A stretch of DNA of 64,000 nt from Chrysogorgia sp. JL179-B06 (lineage: Eukaryota; Cnidaria; Anthozoa; Scleralcyonacea; Chrysogorgiidae), in assembly GCA_035772405.1 (NCBI GenBank), contig JAYKKM010000439.1:7451501-7515500 (forward strand). Direction: 5' to 3'. Shown one piece after another: positions 25,547 to 38,701 of this stretch (its first letter is position 1; every line of letters starts with the position of its first letter). The notes beneath the pieces were generated by a model, which saw only the letters and a list, made by a program, of their open reading frames with translations, did not search any database and was not told where the DNA came from. The translations under genes were made by a program, and so were the position numbers.

Positions 25547-25568
25547 GGGAATACCCCGTGTCGTAGAC
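25451..25568 (+). rRNA. 5S ribosomal RNA, copy 53
   Basis: Next gene +486; no insertion. Confidence 0.97.
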
Positions 25569-25936
25569 TCCATTTTTATGCCAGCTTCACCGGCGCCCGC
25601 GTGCGTACTTTCGTCGATCCTTTCTCACGCTTATACTGGCCGAATAGCAATCGTCCCGCTATCGCTTCTCGGCCTTTTTTGTGGACTTGTGCCAAAAGGT
25701 CGAGAAGCGATAGCGCGACATCTACGGACTTTAAAAATTGCCCAGTGCACATTAAACATGTCTACTTAGACGTAAAACAAGTTGTCTTCTTTTTGGTGTG
25801 GCGGTATGTTGGATGCCGTTCAAATTTTCAAACGTATCCCATAATACATTGCGGTCATCGAATCTAAATTATTTGATGGATCGAAAAACGCAATTAATCG
25901 AATCGCTACATAACCTCGTAATTTACACCAACAAAT

Positions 25937-25997
25937 GTCTACGACCATACCATCGGGAAAGCACCGGTTCTCGTCTGATCACCGAAGTTAAGCCCGA

Positions 25998-26032
<35 letters not shown>

Positions 26033-26054
26033 GGGAATACCCCGTGTCGTAGAC
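25937..26054 (+). rRNA. 5S ribosomal RNA, copy 54
   Basis: Next gene +488; no hairpin insertion, but the A-run near 26370 is longer and carries a G-to-A change. Confidence 0.97.
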
Positions 26055-26424
26055 TCCATTTTTATGCCAGCTTCACCGGCGCCCGCGTGCGTACTTTCGT
26101 CGATCCTTTCTCACGCTTATACTGGCCGAATAGCAATCGTCCCGCTATCGCTTCTCGGCCTTTTTTGTGGACTTGTGCCAAAAGGTCGAGAAGCGATAGC
26201 GCGACATCTACGGACTTTAAAAATTGCCCAGTGCACATTAAACATGTCTACTTAGACGTAAAACAAGTTGTCTTCTTTTTGGTGTGGCGGTATGTTGGAT
26301 GCCGTTCAAATTTTCAAACGTATCCCATAATACATTGCGGTCATCGAATCTAAATTATTTGATGGATCAAAAAAAACGCAATTAATCGAATCGCTACATA
26401 ACCTCGTAATTTACACCAACAAAT

Positions 26425-26485
26425 GTCTACGACCATACCATCGGGAAAGCACCGGTTCTCGTCTGATCACCGAAGTTAAGCCCGA

Positions 26486-26520
<35 letters not shown>

Positions 26521-26542
26521 GGGAATACCCCGTGTCGTAGAC
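26425..26542 (+). rRNA. 5S ribosomal RNA, copy 55
   Basis: Next gene +489; class TTA. Confidence 0.97.
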
Positions 26543-26913
26543 TCCATTTTTATGCCAGCTTCACCGGCGCCCGCGTGCGTACTTTCGTCGATCCTTTCTC
26601 ACGCTTATACTGGCCGAATAGCAATCGTCCCGCTATCGCTTCTCGGCCTTTTTTGTGGACTTGTGCCAAAAGGTCGAGAATTAGCGATAGCGCGACATCT
26701 ACGGACTTTAAAAATTGCCCAGTGCACATTAAACATGTCTACTTAGACGTAAAACAAGTTGTCTTCTTTTTGGTGTGGCGGTATGTTGGATGCCGTTCAA
26801 ATTTTCAAACGTATCCCATAATACATTGCGGTCATCGAATCTAAATTATTTGATGGATCGAAAAACGCAATTAATCGAATCGCTACATAACCTCGTAATT
26901 TACACCAACAAAT

Positions 26914-26974
26914 GTCTACGACCATACCATCGGGAAAGCACCGGTTCTCGTCTGATCACCGAAGTTAAGCCCGA

Positions 26975-27009
<35 letters not shown>

Positions 27010-27031
27010 GGGAATACCCCGTGTCGTAGAC
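26914..27031 (+). rRNA. 5S ribosomal RNA, copy 56
   Basis: Next gene +486; no insertion. Confidence 0.97.
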
Positions 27032-27399
27032 TCCATTTTTATGCCAGCTTCACCGGCGCCCGCGTGCGTACTTTCGTCGATCCTTTCTCACGCTTATACT
27101 GGCCGAATAGCAATCGTCCCGCTATCGCTTCTCGGCCTTTTTTGTGGACTTGTGCCAAAAGGTCGAGAAGCGATAGCGCGACATCTACGGACTTTAAAAA
27201 TTGCCCAGTGCACATTAAACATGTCTACTTAGACGTAAAACAAGTTGTCTTCTTTTTGGTGTGGCGGTATGTTGGATGCCGTTCAAATTTTCAAACGTAT
27301 CCCATAATACATTGCGGTCATCGAATCTAAATTATTTGATGGATCGAAAAACGCAATTAATCGAATCGCTACATAACCTCGTAATTTACACCAACAAAT

Positions 27400-27460
27400 G
27401 TCTACGACCATACCATCGGGAAAGCACCGGTTCTCGTCTGATCACCGAAGTTAAGCCCGA

Positions 27461-27495
<35 letters not shown>

Positions 27496-27517
27496 GGGAA
27501 TACCCCGTGTCGTAGAC
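27400..27517 (+). rRNA. 5S ribosomal RNA, copy 57
   Basis: Next gene +489; class TTA. Confidence 0.97.
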
Positions 27518-27888
27518 TCCATTTTTATGCCAGCTTCACCGGCGCCCGCGTGCGTACTTTCGTCGATCCTTTCTCACGCTTATACTGGCCGAATAGCAAT
27601 CGTCCCGCTATCGCTTCTCGGCCTTTTTTGTGGACTTGTGCCAAAAGGTCGAGAATTAGCGATAGCGCGACATCTACGGACTTTAAAAATTGCCCAGTGC
27701 ACATTAAACATGTCTACTTAGACGTAAAACAAGTTGTCTTCTTTTTGGTGTGGCGGTATGTTGGATGCCGTTCAAATTTTCAAACGTATCCCATAATACA
27801 TTGCGGTCATCGAATCTAAATTATTTGATGGATCGAAAAACGCAATTAATCGAATCGCTACATAACCTCGTAATTTACACCAACAAAT

Positions 27889-27949
27889 GTCTACGACCAT
27901 ACCATCGGGAAAGCACCGGTTCTCGTCTGATCACCGAAGTTAAGCCCGA

Positions 27950-27984
<35 letters not shown>

Positions 27985-28006
27985 GGGAATACCCCGTGTC
28001 GTAGAC
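27889..28006 (+). rRNA. 5S ribosomal RNA, copy 58
   Basis: Next gene +486; no insertion; end of the alternating block. Confidence 0.97.
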
Positions 28007-28374
28007 TCCATTTTTATGCCAGCTTCACCGGCGCCCGCGTGCGTACTTTCGTCGATCCTTTCTCACGCTTATACTGGCCGAATAGCAATCGTCCCGCTAT
28101 CGCTTCTCGGCCTTTTTTGTGGACTTGTGCCAAAAGGTCGAGAAGCGATAGCGCGACATCTACGGACTTTAAAAATTGCCCAGTGCACATTAAACATGTC
28201 TACTTAGACGTAAAACAAGTTGTCTTCTTTTTGGTGTGGCGGTATGTTGGATGCCGTTCAAATTTTCAAACGTATCCCATAATACATTGCGGTCATCGAA
28301 TCTAAATTATTTGATGGATCGAAAAACGCAATTAATCGAATCGCTACATAACCTCGTAATTTACACCAACAAAT

Positions 28375-28435
28375 GTCTACGACCATACCATCGGGAAAGC
28401 ACCGGTTCTCGTCTGATCACCGAAGTTAAGCCCGA

Positions 28436-28470
<35 letters not shown>

Positions 28471-28492
28471 GGGAATACCCCGTGTCGTAGAC
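28375..28492 (+). rRNA. 5S ribosomal RNA, copy 59
   Basis: Next gene +486; no insertion. Confidence 0.97.
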
Positions 28493-28860
28493 TCCATTTT
28501 TATGCCAGCTTCACCGGCGCCCGCGTGCGTACTTTCGTCGATCCTTTCTCACGCTTATACTGGCCGAATAGCAATCGTCCCGCTATCGCTTCTCGGCCTT
28601 TTTTGTGGACTTGTGCCAAAAGGTCGAGAAGCGATAGCGCGACATCTACGGACTTTAAAAATTGCCCAGTGCACATTAAACATGTCTACTTAGACGTAAA
28701 ACAAGTTGTCTTCTTTTTGGTGTGGCGGTATGTTGGATGCCGTTCAAATTTTCAAACGTATCCCATAATACATTGCGGTCATCGAATCTAAATTATTTGA
28801 TGGATCGAAAAACGCAATTAATCGAATCGCTACATAACCTCGTAATTTACACCAACAAAT

Positions 28861-28921
28861 GTCTACGACCATACCATCGGGAAAGCACCGGTTCTCGTCT
28901 GATCACCGAAGTTAAGCCCGA

Positions 28922-28956
<35 letters not shown>

Positions 28957-28978
28957 GGGAATACCCCGTGTCGTAGAC
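28861..28978 (+). rRNA. 5S ribosomal RNA, copy 60
   Basis: Next gene +487; no hairpin insertion; its terminator is T6 instead of T5. Confidence 0.97.
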
Positions 28979-29347
28979 TCCATTTTTTATGCCAGCTTCA
29001 CCGGCGCCCGCGTGCGTACTTTCGTCGATCCTTTCTCACGCTTATACTGGCCGAATAGCAATCGTCCCGCTATCGCTTCTCGGCCTTTTTTGTGGACTTG
29101 TGCCAAAAGGTCGAGAAGCGATAGCGCGACATCTACGGACTTTAAAAATTGCCCAGTGCACATTAAACATGTCTACTTAGACGTAAAACAAGTTGTCTTC
29201 TTTTTGGTGTGGCGGTATGTTGGATGCCGTTCAAATTTTCAAACGTATCCCATAATACATTGCGGTCATCGAATCTAAATTATTTGATGGATCGAAAAAC
29301 GCAATTAATCGAATCGCTACATAACCTCGTAATTTACACCAACAAAT

Positions 29348-29408
29348 GTCTACGACCATACCATCGGGAAAGCACCGGTTCTCGTCTGATCACCGAAGTT
29401 AAGCCCGA

Positions 29409-29443
<35 letters not shown>

Positions 29444-29465
29444 GGGAATACCCCGTGTCGTAGAC
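29348..29465 (+). rRNA. 5S ribosomal RNA, copy 61
   Basis: Next gene +486; no insertion. Confidence 0.97.
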
Positions 29466-29833
29466 TCCATTTTTATGCCAGCTTCACCGGCGCCCGCGTG
29501 CGTACTTTCGTCGATCCTTTCTCACGCTTATACTGGCCGAATAGCAATCGTCCCGCTATCGCTTCTCGGCCTTTTTTGTGGACTTGTGCCAAAAGGTCGA
29601 GAAGCGATAGCGCGACATCTACGGACTTTAAAAATTGCCCAGTGCACATTAAACATGTCTACTTAGACGTAAAACAAGTTGTCTTCTTTTTGGTGTGGCG
29701 GTATGTTGGATGCCGTTCAAATTTTCAAACGTATCCCATAATACATTGCGGTCATCGAATCTAAATTATTTGATGGATCGAAAAACGCAATTAATCGAAT
29801 CGCTACATAACCTCGTAATTTACACCAACAAAT

Positions 29834-29894
29834 GTCTACGACCATACCATCGGGAAAGCACCGGTTCTCGTCTGATCACCGAAGTTAAGCCCGA

Positions 29895-29929
<35 letters not shown>

Positions 29930-29951
29930 GGGAATACCCCGTGTCGTAGAC
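29834..29951 (+). rRNA. 5S ribosomal RNA, copy 62
   Basis: Next gene +486; no insertion. Confidence 0.97.
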
Positions 29952-30319
29952 TCCATTTTTATGCCAGCTTCACCGGCGCCCGCGTGCGTACTTTCGTCGA
30001 TCCTTTCTCACGCTTATACTGGCCGAATAGCAATCGTCCCGCTATCGCTTCTCGGCCTTTTTTGTGGACTTGTGCCAAAAGGTCGAGAAGCGATAGCGCG
30101 ACATCTACGGACTTTAAAAATTGCCCAGTGCACATTAAACATGTCTACTTAGACGTAAAACAAGTTGTCTTCTTTTTGGTGTGGCGGTATGTTGGATGCC
30201 GTTCAAATTTTCAAACGTATCCCATAATACATTGCGGTCATCGAATCTAAATTATTTGATGGATCGAAAAACGCAATTAATCGAATCGCTACATAACCTC
30301 GTAATTTACACCAACAAAT

Positions 30320-30380
30320 GTCTACGACCATACCATCGGGAAAGCACCGGTTCTCGTCTGATCACCGAAGTTAAGCCCGA

Positions 30381-30415
<35 letters not shown>

Positions 30416-30437
30416 GGGAATACCCCGTGTCGTAGAC
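30320..30437 (+). rRNA. 5S ribosomal RNA, copy 63
   Basis: Next gene +489; class TTA. Confidence 0.97.
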
Positions 30438-30808
30438 TCCATTTTTATGCCAGCTTCACCGGCGCCCGCGTGCGTACTTTCGTCGATCCTTTCTCACGCT
30501 TATACTGGCCGAATAGCAATCGTCCCGCTATCGCTTCTCGGCCTTTTTTGTGGACTTGTGCCAAAAGGTCGAGAATTAGCGATAGCGCGACATCTACGGA
30601 CTTTAAAAATTGCCCAGTGCACATTAAACATGTCTACTTAGACGTAAAACAAGTTGTCTTCTTTTTGGTGTGGCGGTATGTTGGATGCCGTTCAAATTTT
30701 CAAACGTATCCCATAATACATTGCGGTCATCGAATCTAAATTATTTGATGGATCGAAAAACGCAATTAATCGAATCGCTACATAACCTCGTAATTTACAC
30801 CAACAAAT

Positions 30809-30869
30809 GTCTACGACCATACCATCGGGAAAGCACCGGTTCTCGTCTGATCACCGAAGTTAAGCCCGA

Positions 30870-30904
<35 letters not shown>

Positions 30905-30926
30905 GGGAATACCCCGTGTCGTAGAC
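30809..30926 (+). rRNA. 5S ribosomal RNA, copy 64
   Basis: Next gene +489; last TTA-class unit in the array. Confidence 0.97.
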
Positions 30927-31297
30927 TCCATTTTTATGCCAGCTTCACCGGCGCCCGCGTGCGTACTTTCGTCGATCCTTTCTCACGCTTATACTGGCCG
31001 AATAGCAATCGTCCCGCTATCGCTTCTCGGCCTTTTTTGTGGACTTGTGCCAAAAGGTCGAGAATTAGCGATAGCGCGACATCTACGGACTTTAAAAATT
31101 GCCCAGTGCACATTAAACATGTCTACTTAGACGTAAAACAAGTTGTCTTCTTTTTGGTGTGGCGGTATGTTGGATGCCGTTCAAATTTTCAAACGTATCC
31201 CATAATACATTGCGGTCATCGAATCTAAATTATTTGATGGATCGAAAAACGCAATTAATCGAATCGCTACATAACCTCGTAATTTACACCAACAAAT

Positions 31298-31358
31298 GTC
31301 TACGACCATACCATCGGGAAAGCACCGGTTCTCGTCTGATCACCGAAGTTAAGCCCGA

Positions 31359-31393
<35 letters not shown>

Positions 31394-31415
31394 GGGAATA
31401 CCCCGTGTCGTAGAC
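31298..31415 (+). rRNA. 5S ribosomal RNA, copy 65
   Basis: Next gene +486; no insertion. Confidence 0.97.
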
Positions 31416-31783
31416 TCCATTTTTATGCCAGCTTCACCGGCGCCCGCGTGCGTACTTTCGTCGATCCTTTCTCACGCTTATACTGGCCGAATAGCAATCG
31501 TCCCGCTATCGCTTCTCGGCCTTTTTTGTGGACTTGTGCCAAAAGGTCGAGAAGCGATAGCGCGACATCTACGGACTTTAAAAATTGCCCAGTGCACATT
31601 AAACATGTCTACTTAGACGTAAAACAAGTTGTCTTCTTTTTGGTGTGGCGGTATGTTGGATGCCGTTCAAATTTTCAAACGTATCCCATAATACATTGCG
31701 GTCATCGAATCTAAATTATTTGATGGATCGAAAAACGCAATTAATCGAATCGCTACATAACCTCGTAATTTACACCAACAAAT

Positions 31784-31844
31784 GTCTACGACCATACCAT
31801 CGGGAAAGCACCGGTTCTCGTCTGATCACCGAAGTTAAGCCCGA

Positions 31845-31879
<35 letters not shown>

Positions 31880-31901
31880 GGGAATACCCCGTGTCGTAGA
31901 C
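31784..31901 (+). rRNA. 5S ribosomal RNA, copy 66
   Basis: Next gene +486; first of 13 consecutive 486-bp units. Confidence 0.97.
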
Positions 31902-32269
31902 TCCATTTTTATGCCAGCTTCACCGGCGCCCGCGTGCGTACTTTCGTCGATCCTTTCTCACGCTTATACTGGCCGAATAGCAATCGTCCCGCTATCGCTT
32001 CTCGGCCTTTTTTGTGGACTTGTGCCAAAAGGTCGAGAAGCGATAGCGCGACATCTACGGACTTTAAAAATTGCCCAGTGCACATTAAACATGTCTACTT
32101 AGACGTAAAACAAGTTGTCTTCTTTTTGGTGTGGCGGTATGTTGGATGCCGTTCAAATTTTCAAACGTATCCCATAATACATTGCGGTCATCGAATCTAA
32201 ATTATTTGATGGATCGAAAAACGCAATTAATCGAATCGCTACATAACCTCGTAATTTACACCAACAAAT

Positions 32270-32330
32270 GTCTACGACCATACCATCGGGAAAGCACCGG
32301 TTCTCGTCTGATCACCGAAGTTAAGCCCGA

Positions 32331-32365
<35 letters not shown>

Positions 32366-32387
32366 GGGAATACCCCGTGTCGTAGAC
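32270..32387 (+). rRNA. 5S ribosomal RNA, copy 67
   Basis: Next gene +486. Confidence 0.97.
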
Positions 32388-32755
32388 TCCATTTTTATGC
32401 CAGCTTCACCGGCGCCCGCGTGCGTACTTTCGTCGATCCTTTCTCACGCTTATACTGGCCGAATAGCAATCGTCCCGCTATCGCTTCTCGGCCTTTTTTG
32501 TGGACTTGTGCCAAAAGGTCGAGAAGCGATAGCGCGACATCTACGGACTTTAAAAATTGCCCAGTGCACATTAAACATGTCTACTTAGACGTAAAACAAG
32601 TTGTCTTCTTTTTGGTGTGGCGGTATGTTGGATGCCGTTCAAATTTTCAAACGTATCCCATAATACATTGCGGTCATCGAATCTAAATTATTTGATGGAT
32701 CGAAAAACGCAATTAATCGAATCGCTACATAACCTCGTAATTTACACCAACAAAT

Positions 32756-32816
32756 GTCTACGACCATACCATCGGGAAAGCACCGGTTCTCGTCTGATCA
32801 CCGAAGTTAAGCCCGA

Positions 32817-32851
<35 letters not shown>

Positions 32852-32873
32852 GGGAATACCCCGTGTCGTAGAC
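32756..32873 (+). rRNA. 5S ribosomal RNA, copy 68
   Basis: Next gene +486. Confidence 0.97.
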
Positions 32874-33241
32874 TCCATTTTTATGCCAGCTTCACCGGCG
32901 CCCGCGTGCGTACTTTCGTCGATCCTTTCTCACGCTTATACTGGCCGAATAGCAATCGTCCCGCTATCGCTTCTCGGCCTTTTTTGTGGACTTGTGCCAA
33001 AAGGTCGAGAAGCGATAGCGCGACATCTACGGACTTTAAAAATTGCCCAGTGCACATTAAACATGTCTACTTAGACGTAAAACAAGTTGTCTTCTTTTTG
33101 GTGTGGCGGTATGTTGGATGCCGTTCAAATTTTCAAACGTATCCCATAATACATTGCGGTCATCGAATCTAAATTATTTGATGGATCGAAAAACGCAATT
33201 AATCGAATCGCTACATAACCTCGTAATTTACACCAACAAAT

Positions 33242-33302
33242 GTCTACGACCATACCATCGGGAAAGCACCGGTTCTCGTCTGATCACCGAAGTTAAGCCC
33301 GA

Positions 33303-33337
<35 letters not shown>

Positions 33338-33359
33338 GGGAATACCCCGTGTCGTAGAC
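33242..33359 (+). rRNA. 5S ribosomal RNA, copy 69
   Basis: Next gene +486. Confidence 0.97.
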
Positions 33360-33727
33360 TCCATTTTTATGCCAGCTTCACCGGCGCCCGCGTGCGTACT
33401 TTCGTCGATCCTTTCTCACGCTTATACTGGCCGAATAGCAATCGTCCCGCTATCGCTTCTCGGCCTTTTTTGTGGACTTGTGCCAAAAGGTCGAGAAGCG
33501 ATAGCGCGACATCTACGGACTTTAAAAATTGCCCAGTGCACATTAAACATGTCTACTTAGACGTAAAACAAGTTGTCTTCTTTTTGGTGTGGCGGTATGT
33601 TGGATGCCGTTCAAATTTTCAAACGTATCCCATAATACATTGCGGTCATCGAATCTAAATTATTTGATGGATCGAAAAACGCAATTAATCGAATCGCTAC
33701 ATAACCTCGTAATTTACACCAACAAAT

Positions 33728-33788
33728 GTCTACGACCATACCATCGGGAAAGCACCGGTTCTCGTCTGATCACCGAAGTTAAGCCCGA

Positions 33789-33823
<35 letters not shown>

Positions 33824-33845
33824 GGGAATACCCCGTGTCGTAGAC
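33728..33845 (+). rRNA. 5S ribosomal RNA, copy 70
   Basis: Next gene +486. Confidence 0.97.
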
Positions 33846-34213
33846 TCCATTTTTATGCCAGCTTCACCGGCGCCCGCGTGCGTACTTTCGTCGATCCTTT
33901 CTCACGCTTATACTGGCCGAATAGCAATCGTCCCGCTATCGCTTCTCGGCCTTTTTTGTGGACTTGTGCCAAAAGGTCGAGAAGCGATAGCGCGACATCT
34001 ACGGACTTTAAAAATTGCCCAGTGCACATTAAACATGTCTACTTAGACGTAAAACAAGTTGTCTTCTTTTTGGTGTGGCGGTATGTTGGATGCCGTTCAA
34101 ATTTTCAAACGTATCCCATAATACATTGCGGTCATCGAATCTAAATTATTTGATGGATCGAAAAACGCAATTAATCGAATCGCTACATAACCTCGTAATT
34201 TACACCAACAAAT

Positions 34214-34274
34214 GTCTACGACCATACCATCGGGAAAGCACCGGTTCTCGTCTGATCACCGAAGTTAAGCCCGA

Positions 34275-34309
<35 letters not shown>

Positions 34310-34331
34310 GGGAATACCCCGTGTCGTAGAC
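34214..34331 (+). rRNA. 5S ribosomal RNA, copy 71
   Basis: Next gene +486. Confidence 0.97.
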
Positions 34332-34699
34332 TCCATTTTTATGCCAGCTTCACCGGCGCCCGCGTGCGTACTTTCGTCGATCCTTTCTCACGCTTATACT
34401 GGCCGAATAGCAATCGTCCCGCTATCGCTTCTCGGCCTTTTTTGTGGACTTGTGCCAAAAGGTCGAGAAGCGATAGCGCGACATCTACGGACTTTAAAAA
34501 TTGCCCAGTGCACATTAAACATGTCTACTTAGACGTAAAACAAGTTGTCTTCTTTTTGGTGTGGCGGTATGTTGGATGCCGTTCAAATTTTCAAACGTAT
34601 CCCATAATACATTGCGGTCATCGAATCTAAATTATTTGATGGATCGAAAAACGCAATTAATCGAATCGCTACATAACCTCGTAATTTACACCAACAAAT

Positions 34700-34760
34700 G
34701 TCTACGACCATACCATCGGGAAAGCACCGGTTCTCGTCTGATCACCGAAGTTAAGCCCGA

Positions 34761-34795
<35 letters not shown>

Positions 34796-34817
34796 GGGAA
34801 TACCCCGTGTCGTAGAC
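34700..34817 (+). rRNA. 5S ribosomal RNA, copy 72
   Basis: Next gene +486. Confidence 0.97.
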
Positions 34818-35185
34818 TCCATTTTTATGCCAGCTTCACCGGCGCCCGCGTGCGTACTTTCGTCGATCCTTTCTCACGCTTATACTGGCCGAATAGCAAT
34901 CGTCCCGCTATCGCTTCTCGGCCTTTTTTGTGGACTTGTGCCAAAAGGTCGAGAAGCGATAGCGCGACATCTACGGACTTTAAAAATTGCCCAGTGCACA
35001 TTAAACATGTCTACTTAGACGTAAAACAAGTTGTCTTCTTTTTGGTGTGGCGGTATGTTGGATGCCGTTCAAATTTTCAAACGTATCCCATAATACATTG
35101 CGGTCATCGAATCTAAATTATTTGATGGATCGAAAAACGCAATTAATCGAATCGCTACATAACCTCGTAATTTACACCAACAAAT

Positions 35186-35246
35186 GTCTACGACCATACC
35201 ATCGGGAAAGCACCGGTTCTCGTCTGATCACCGAAGTTAAGCCCGA

Positions 35247-35281
<35 letters not shown>

Positions 35282-35303
35282 GGGAATACCCCGTGTCGTA
35301 GAC
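35186..35303 (+). rRNA. 5S ribosomal RNA, copy 73
   Basis: Next gene +486. Confidence 0.97.
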
Positions 35304-35671
35304 TCCATTTTTATGCCAGCTTCACCGGCGCCCGCGTGCGTACTTTCGTCGATCCTTTCTCACGCTTATACTGGCCGAATAGCAATCGTCCCGCTATCGC
35401 TTCTCGGCCTTTTTTGTGGACTTGTGCCAAAAGGTCGAGAAGCGATAGCGCGACATCTACGGACTTTAAAAATTGCCCAGTGCACATTAAACATGTCTAC
35501 TTAGACGTAAAACAAGTTGTCTTCTTTTTGGTGTGGCGGTATGTTGGATGCCGTTCAAATTTTCAAACGTATCCCATAATACATTGCGGTCATCGAATCT
35601 AAATTATTTGATGGATCGAAAAACGCAATTAATCGAATCGCTACATAACCTCGTAATTTACACCAACAAAT

Positions 35672-35732
35672 GTCTACGACCATACCATCGGGAAAGCACC
35701 GGTTCTCGTCTGATCACCGAAGTTAAGCCCGA

Positions 35733-35767
<35 letters not shown>

Positions 35768-35789
35768 GGGAATACCCCGTGTCGTAGAC
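35672..35789 (+). rRNA. 5S ribosomal RNA, copy 74
   Basis: Next gene +486. Confidence 0.97.
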
Positions 35790-36157
35790 TCCATTTTTAT
35801 GCCAGCTTCACCGGCGCCCGCGTGCGTACTTTCGTCGATCCTTTCTCACGCTTATACTGGCCGAATAGCAATCGTCCCGCTATCGCTTCTCGGCCTTTTT
35901 TGTGGACTTGTGCCAAAAGGTCGAGAAGCGATAGCGCGACATCTACGGACTTTAAAAATTGCCCAGTGCACATTAAACATGTCTACTTAGACGTAAAACA
36001 AGTTGTCTTCTTTTTGGTGTGGCGGTATGTTGGATGCCGTTCAAATTTTCAAACGTATCCCATAATACATTGCGGTCATCGAATCTAAATTATTTGATGG
36101 ATCGAAAAACGCAATTAATCGAATCGCTACATAACCTCGTAATTTACACCAACAAAT

Positions 36158-36218
36158 GTCTACGACCATACCATCGGGAAAGCACCGGTTCTCGTCTGAT
36201 CACCGAAGTTAAGCCCGA

Positions 36219-36253
<35 letters not shown>

Positions 36254-36275
36254 GGGAATACCCCGTGTCGTAGAC
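36158..36275 (+). rRNA. 5S ribosomal RNA, copy 75
   Basis: Next gene +486. Confidence 0.97.
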
Positions 36276-36643
36276 TCCATTTTTATGCCAGCTTCACCGG
36301 CGCCCGCGTGCGTACTTTCGTCGATCCTTTCTCACGCTTATACTGGCCGAATAGCAATCGTCCCGCTATCGCTTCTCGGCCTTTTTTGTGGACTTGTGCC
36401 AAAAGGTCGAGAAGCGATAGCGCGACATCTACGGACTTTAAAAATTGCCCAGTGCACATTAAACATGTCTACTTAGACGTAAAACAAGTTGTCTTCTTTT
36501 TGGTGTGGCGGTATGTTGGATGCCGTTCAAATTTTCAAACGTATCCCATAATACATTGCGGTCATCGAATCTAAATTATTTGATGGATCGAAAAACGCAA
36601 TTAATCGAATCGCTACATAACCTCGTAATTTACACCAACAAAT

Positions 36644-36704
36644 GTCTACGACCATACCATCGGGAAAGCACCGGTTCTCGTCTGATCACCGAAGTTAAGC
36701 CCGA

Positions 36705-36739
<35 letters not shown>

Positions 36740-36761
36740 GGGAATACCCCGTGTCGTAGAC
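36644..36761 (+). rRNA. 5S ribosomal RNA, copy 76
   Basis: Next gene +486. Confidence 0.97.
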
Positions 36762-37129
36762 TCCATTTTTATGCCAGCTTCACCGGCGCCCGCGTGCGTA
36801 CTTTCGTCGATCCTTTCTCACGCTTATACTGGCCGAATAGCAATCGTCCCGCTATCGCTTCTCGGCCTTTTTTGTGGACTTGTGCCAAAAGGTCGAGAAG
36901 CGATAGCGCGACATCTACGGACTTTAAAAATTGCCCAGTGCACATTAAACATGTCTACTTAGACGTAAAACAAGTTGTCTTCTTTTTGGTGTGGCGGTAT
37001 GTTGGATGCCGTTCAAATTTTCAAACGTATCCCATAATACATTGCGGTCATCGAATCTAAATTATTTGATGGATCGAAAAACGCAATTAATCGAATCGCT
37101 ACATAACCTCGTAATTTACACCAACAAAT

Positions 37130-37190
37130 GTCTACGACCATACCATCGGGAAAGCACCGGTTCTCGTCTGATCACCGAAGTTAAGCCCGA

Positions 37191-37225
<35 letters not shown>

Positions 37226-37247
37226 GGGAATACCCCGTGTCGTAGAC
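37130..37247 (+). rRNA. 5S ribosomal RNA, copy 77
   Basis: Next gene +486. Confidence 0.97.
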
Positions 37248-37615
37248 TCCATTTTTATGCCAGCTTCACCGGCGCCCGCGTGCGTACTTTCGTCGATCCT
37301 TTCTCACGCTTATACTGGCCGAATAGCAATCGTCCCGCTATCGCTTCTCGGCCTTTTTTGTGGACTTGTGCCAAAAGGTCGAGAAGCGATAGCGCGACAT
37401 CTACGGACTTTAAAAATTGCCCAGTGCACATTAAACATGTCTACTTAGACGTAAAACAAGTTGTCTTCTTTTTGGTGTGGCGGTATGTTGGATGCCGTTC
37501 AAATTTTCAAACGTATCCCATAATACATTGCGGTCATCGAATCTAAATTATTTGATGGATCGAAAAACGCAATTAATCGAATCGCTACATAACCTCGTAA
37601 TTTACACCAACAAAT

Positions 37616-37676
37616 GTCTACGACCATACCATCGGGAAAGCACCGGTTCTCGTCTGATCACCGAAGTTAAGCCCGA

Positions 37677-37711
<35 letters not shown>

Positions 37712-37733
37712 GGGAATACCCCGTGTCGTAGAC
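37616..37733 (+). rRNA. 5S ribosomal RNA, copy 78
   Basis: Next gene +486; last standard unit before the divergent edge. Confidence 0.97.
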
Positions 37734-38101
37734 TCCATTTTTATGCCAGCTTCACCGGCGCCCGCGTGCGTACTTTCGTCGATCCTTTCTCACGCTTATA
37801 CTGGCCGAATAGCAATCGTCCCGCTATCGCTTCTCGGCCTTTTTTGTGGACTTGTGCCAAAAGGTCGAGAAGCGATAGCGCGACATCTACGGACTTTAAA
37901 AATTGCCCAGTGCACATTAAACATGTCTACTTAGACGTAAAACAAGTTGTCTTCTTTTTGGTGTGGCGGTATGTTGGATGCCGTTCAAATTTTCAAACGT
38001 ATCCCATAATACATTGCGGTCATCGAATCTAAATTATTTGATGGATCGAAAAACGCAATTAATCGAATCGCTACATAACCTCGTAATTTACACCAACAAA
38101 T

Positions 38102-38162
38102 GTCTACGACCATACCATCGGGAAAGCACCGGTTCTCGTCTGATCACCGAAGTTAAGCCCGA

Positions 38163-38197
<35 letters not shown>

Positions 38198-38219
38198 GGG
38201 AATACCCCGTGTCGTAGAC
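38102..38219 (+). rRNA. 5S ribosomal RNA, copy 79
   Basis: The gene is standard, but its downstream spacer is divergent: a 4-bp GATC loss near 38266 and an altered hairpin (38314-38360). Next gene +482. Confidence 0.96.
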
Positions 38220-38583
38220 TCCATTTTTATGCCAGCTTCACCGGCGCCCGCGTGCGTACTTTCGTCCTTTCTCACGCTTATACTGGCCGAATAGCAATCG
38301 TCCCGCTATCGCTTCTCGGCCTTTTTTGTGGCCTTGTGCCAAAAGGCCGAGAAGCGACAGCGCGACATCTACGGACTTTAAAAGTTGCCCAGTGCACATT
38401 AAACATGTCTACTTAGACGTAAAACAAGTTGTCTTCTTTTTGGTGTGGCGGTATGTTGGATGCCGTTCAAATTTTCAAACGTATCCCATAATACATTGCG
38501 GTCATCGAATCTAAATTATTTGATGGATCGAAAAACGCAATTAATCGAATCGCTACATAACCTCGTAATTTACACCAACAAAT

Positions 38584-38701
38584 GTCTACGACCATACCAT
38601 CGGGAAAGCACCGGTTCTCGTCTGATCACCGAAGTTAAGCCCGATCGGGCGGGGTTAGTACTTGGATGGGTGAGCGCCTGGGAATACCCCGTGGCGTTGA
38701 C
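38584..38701 (+). rRNA. 5S ribosomal RNA copy 80, divergent (helix I broken)
   Basis: It differs from the array consensus at gene positions 91 (C to G), 111 (T to G) and 115 (A to T). Positions 111 and 115 pair with 8 and 4 in helix I, so two terminal-stem pairs are lost; position 91 lies in the box C region. The T5 terminator is intact. It is either an edge pseudogene or a minor 5S type. Next gene +486. Confidence 0.85.
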
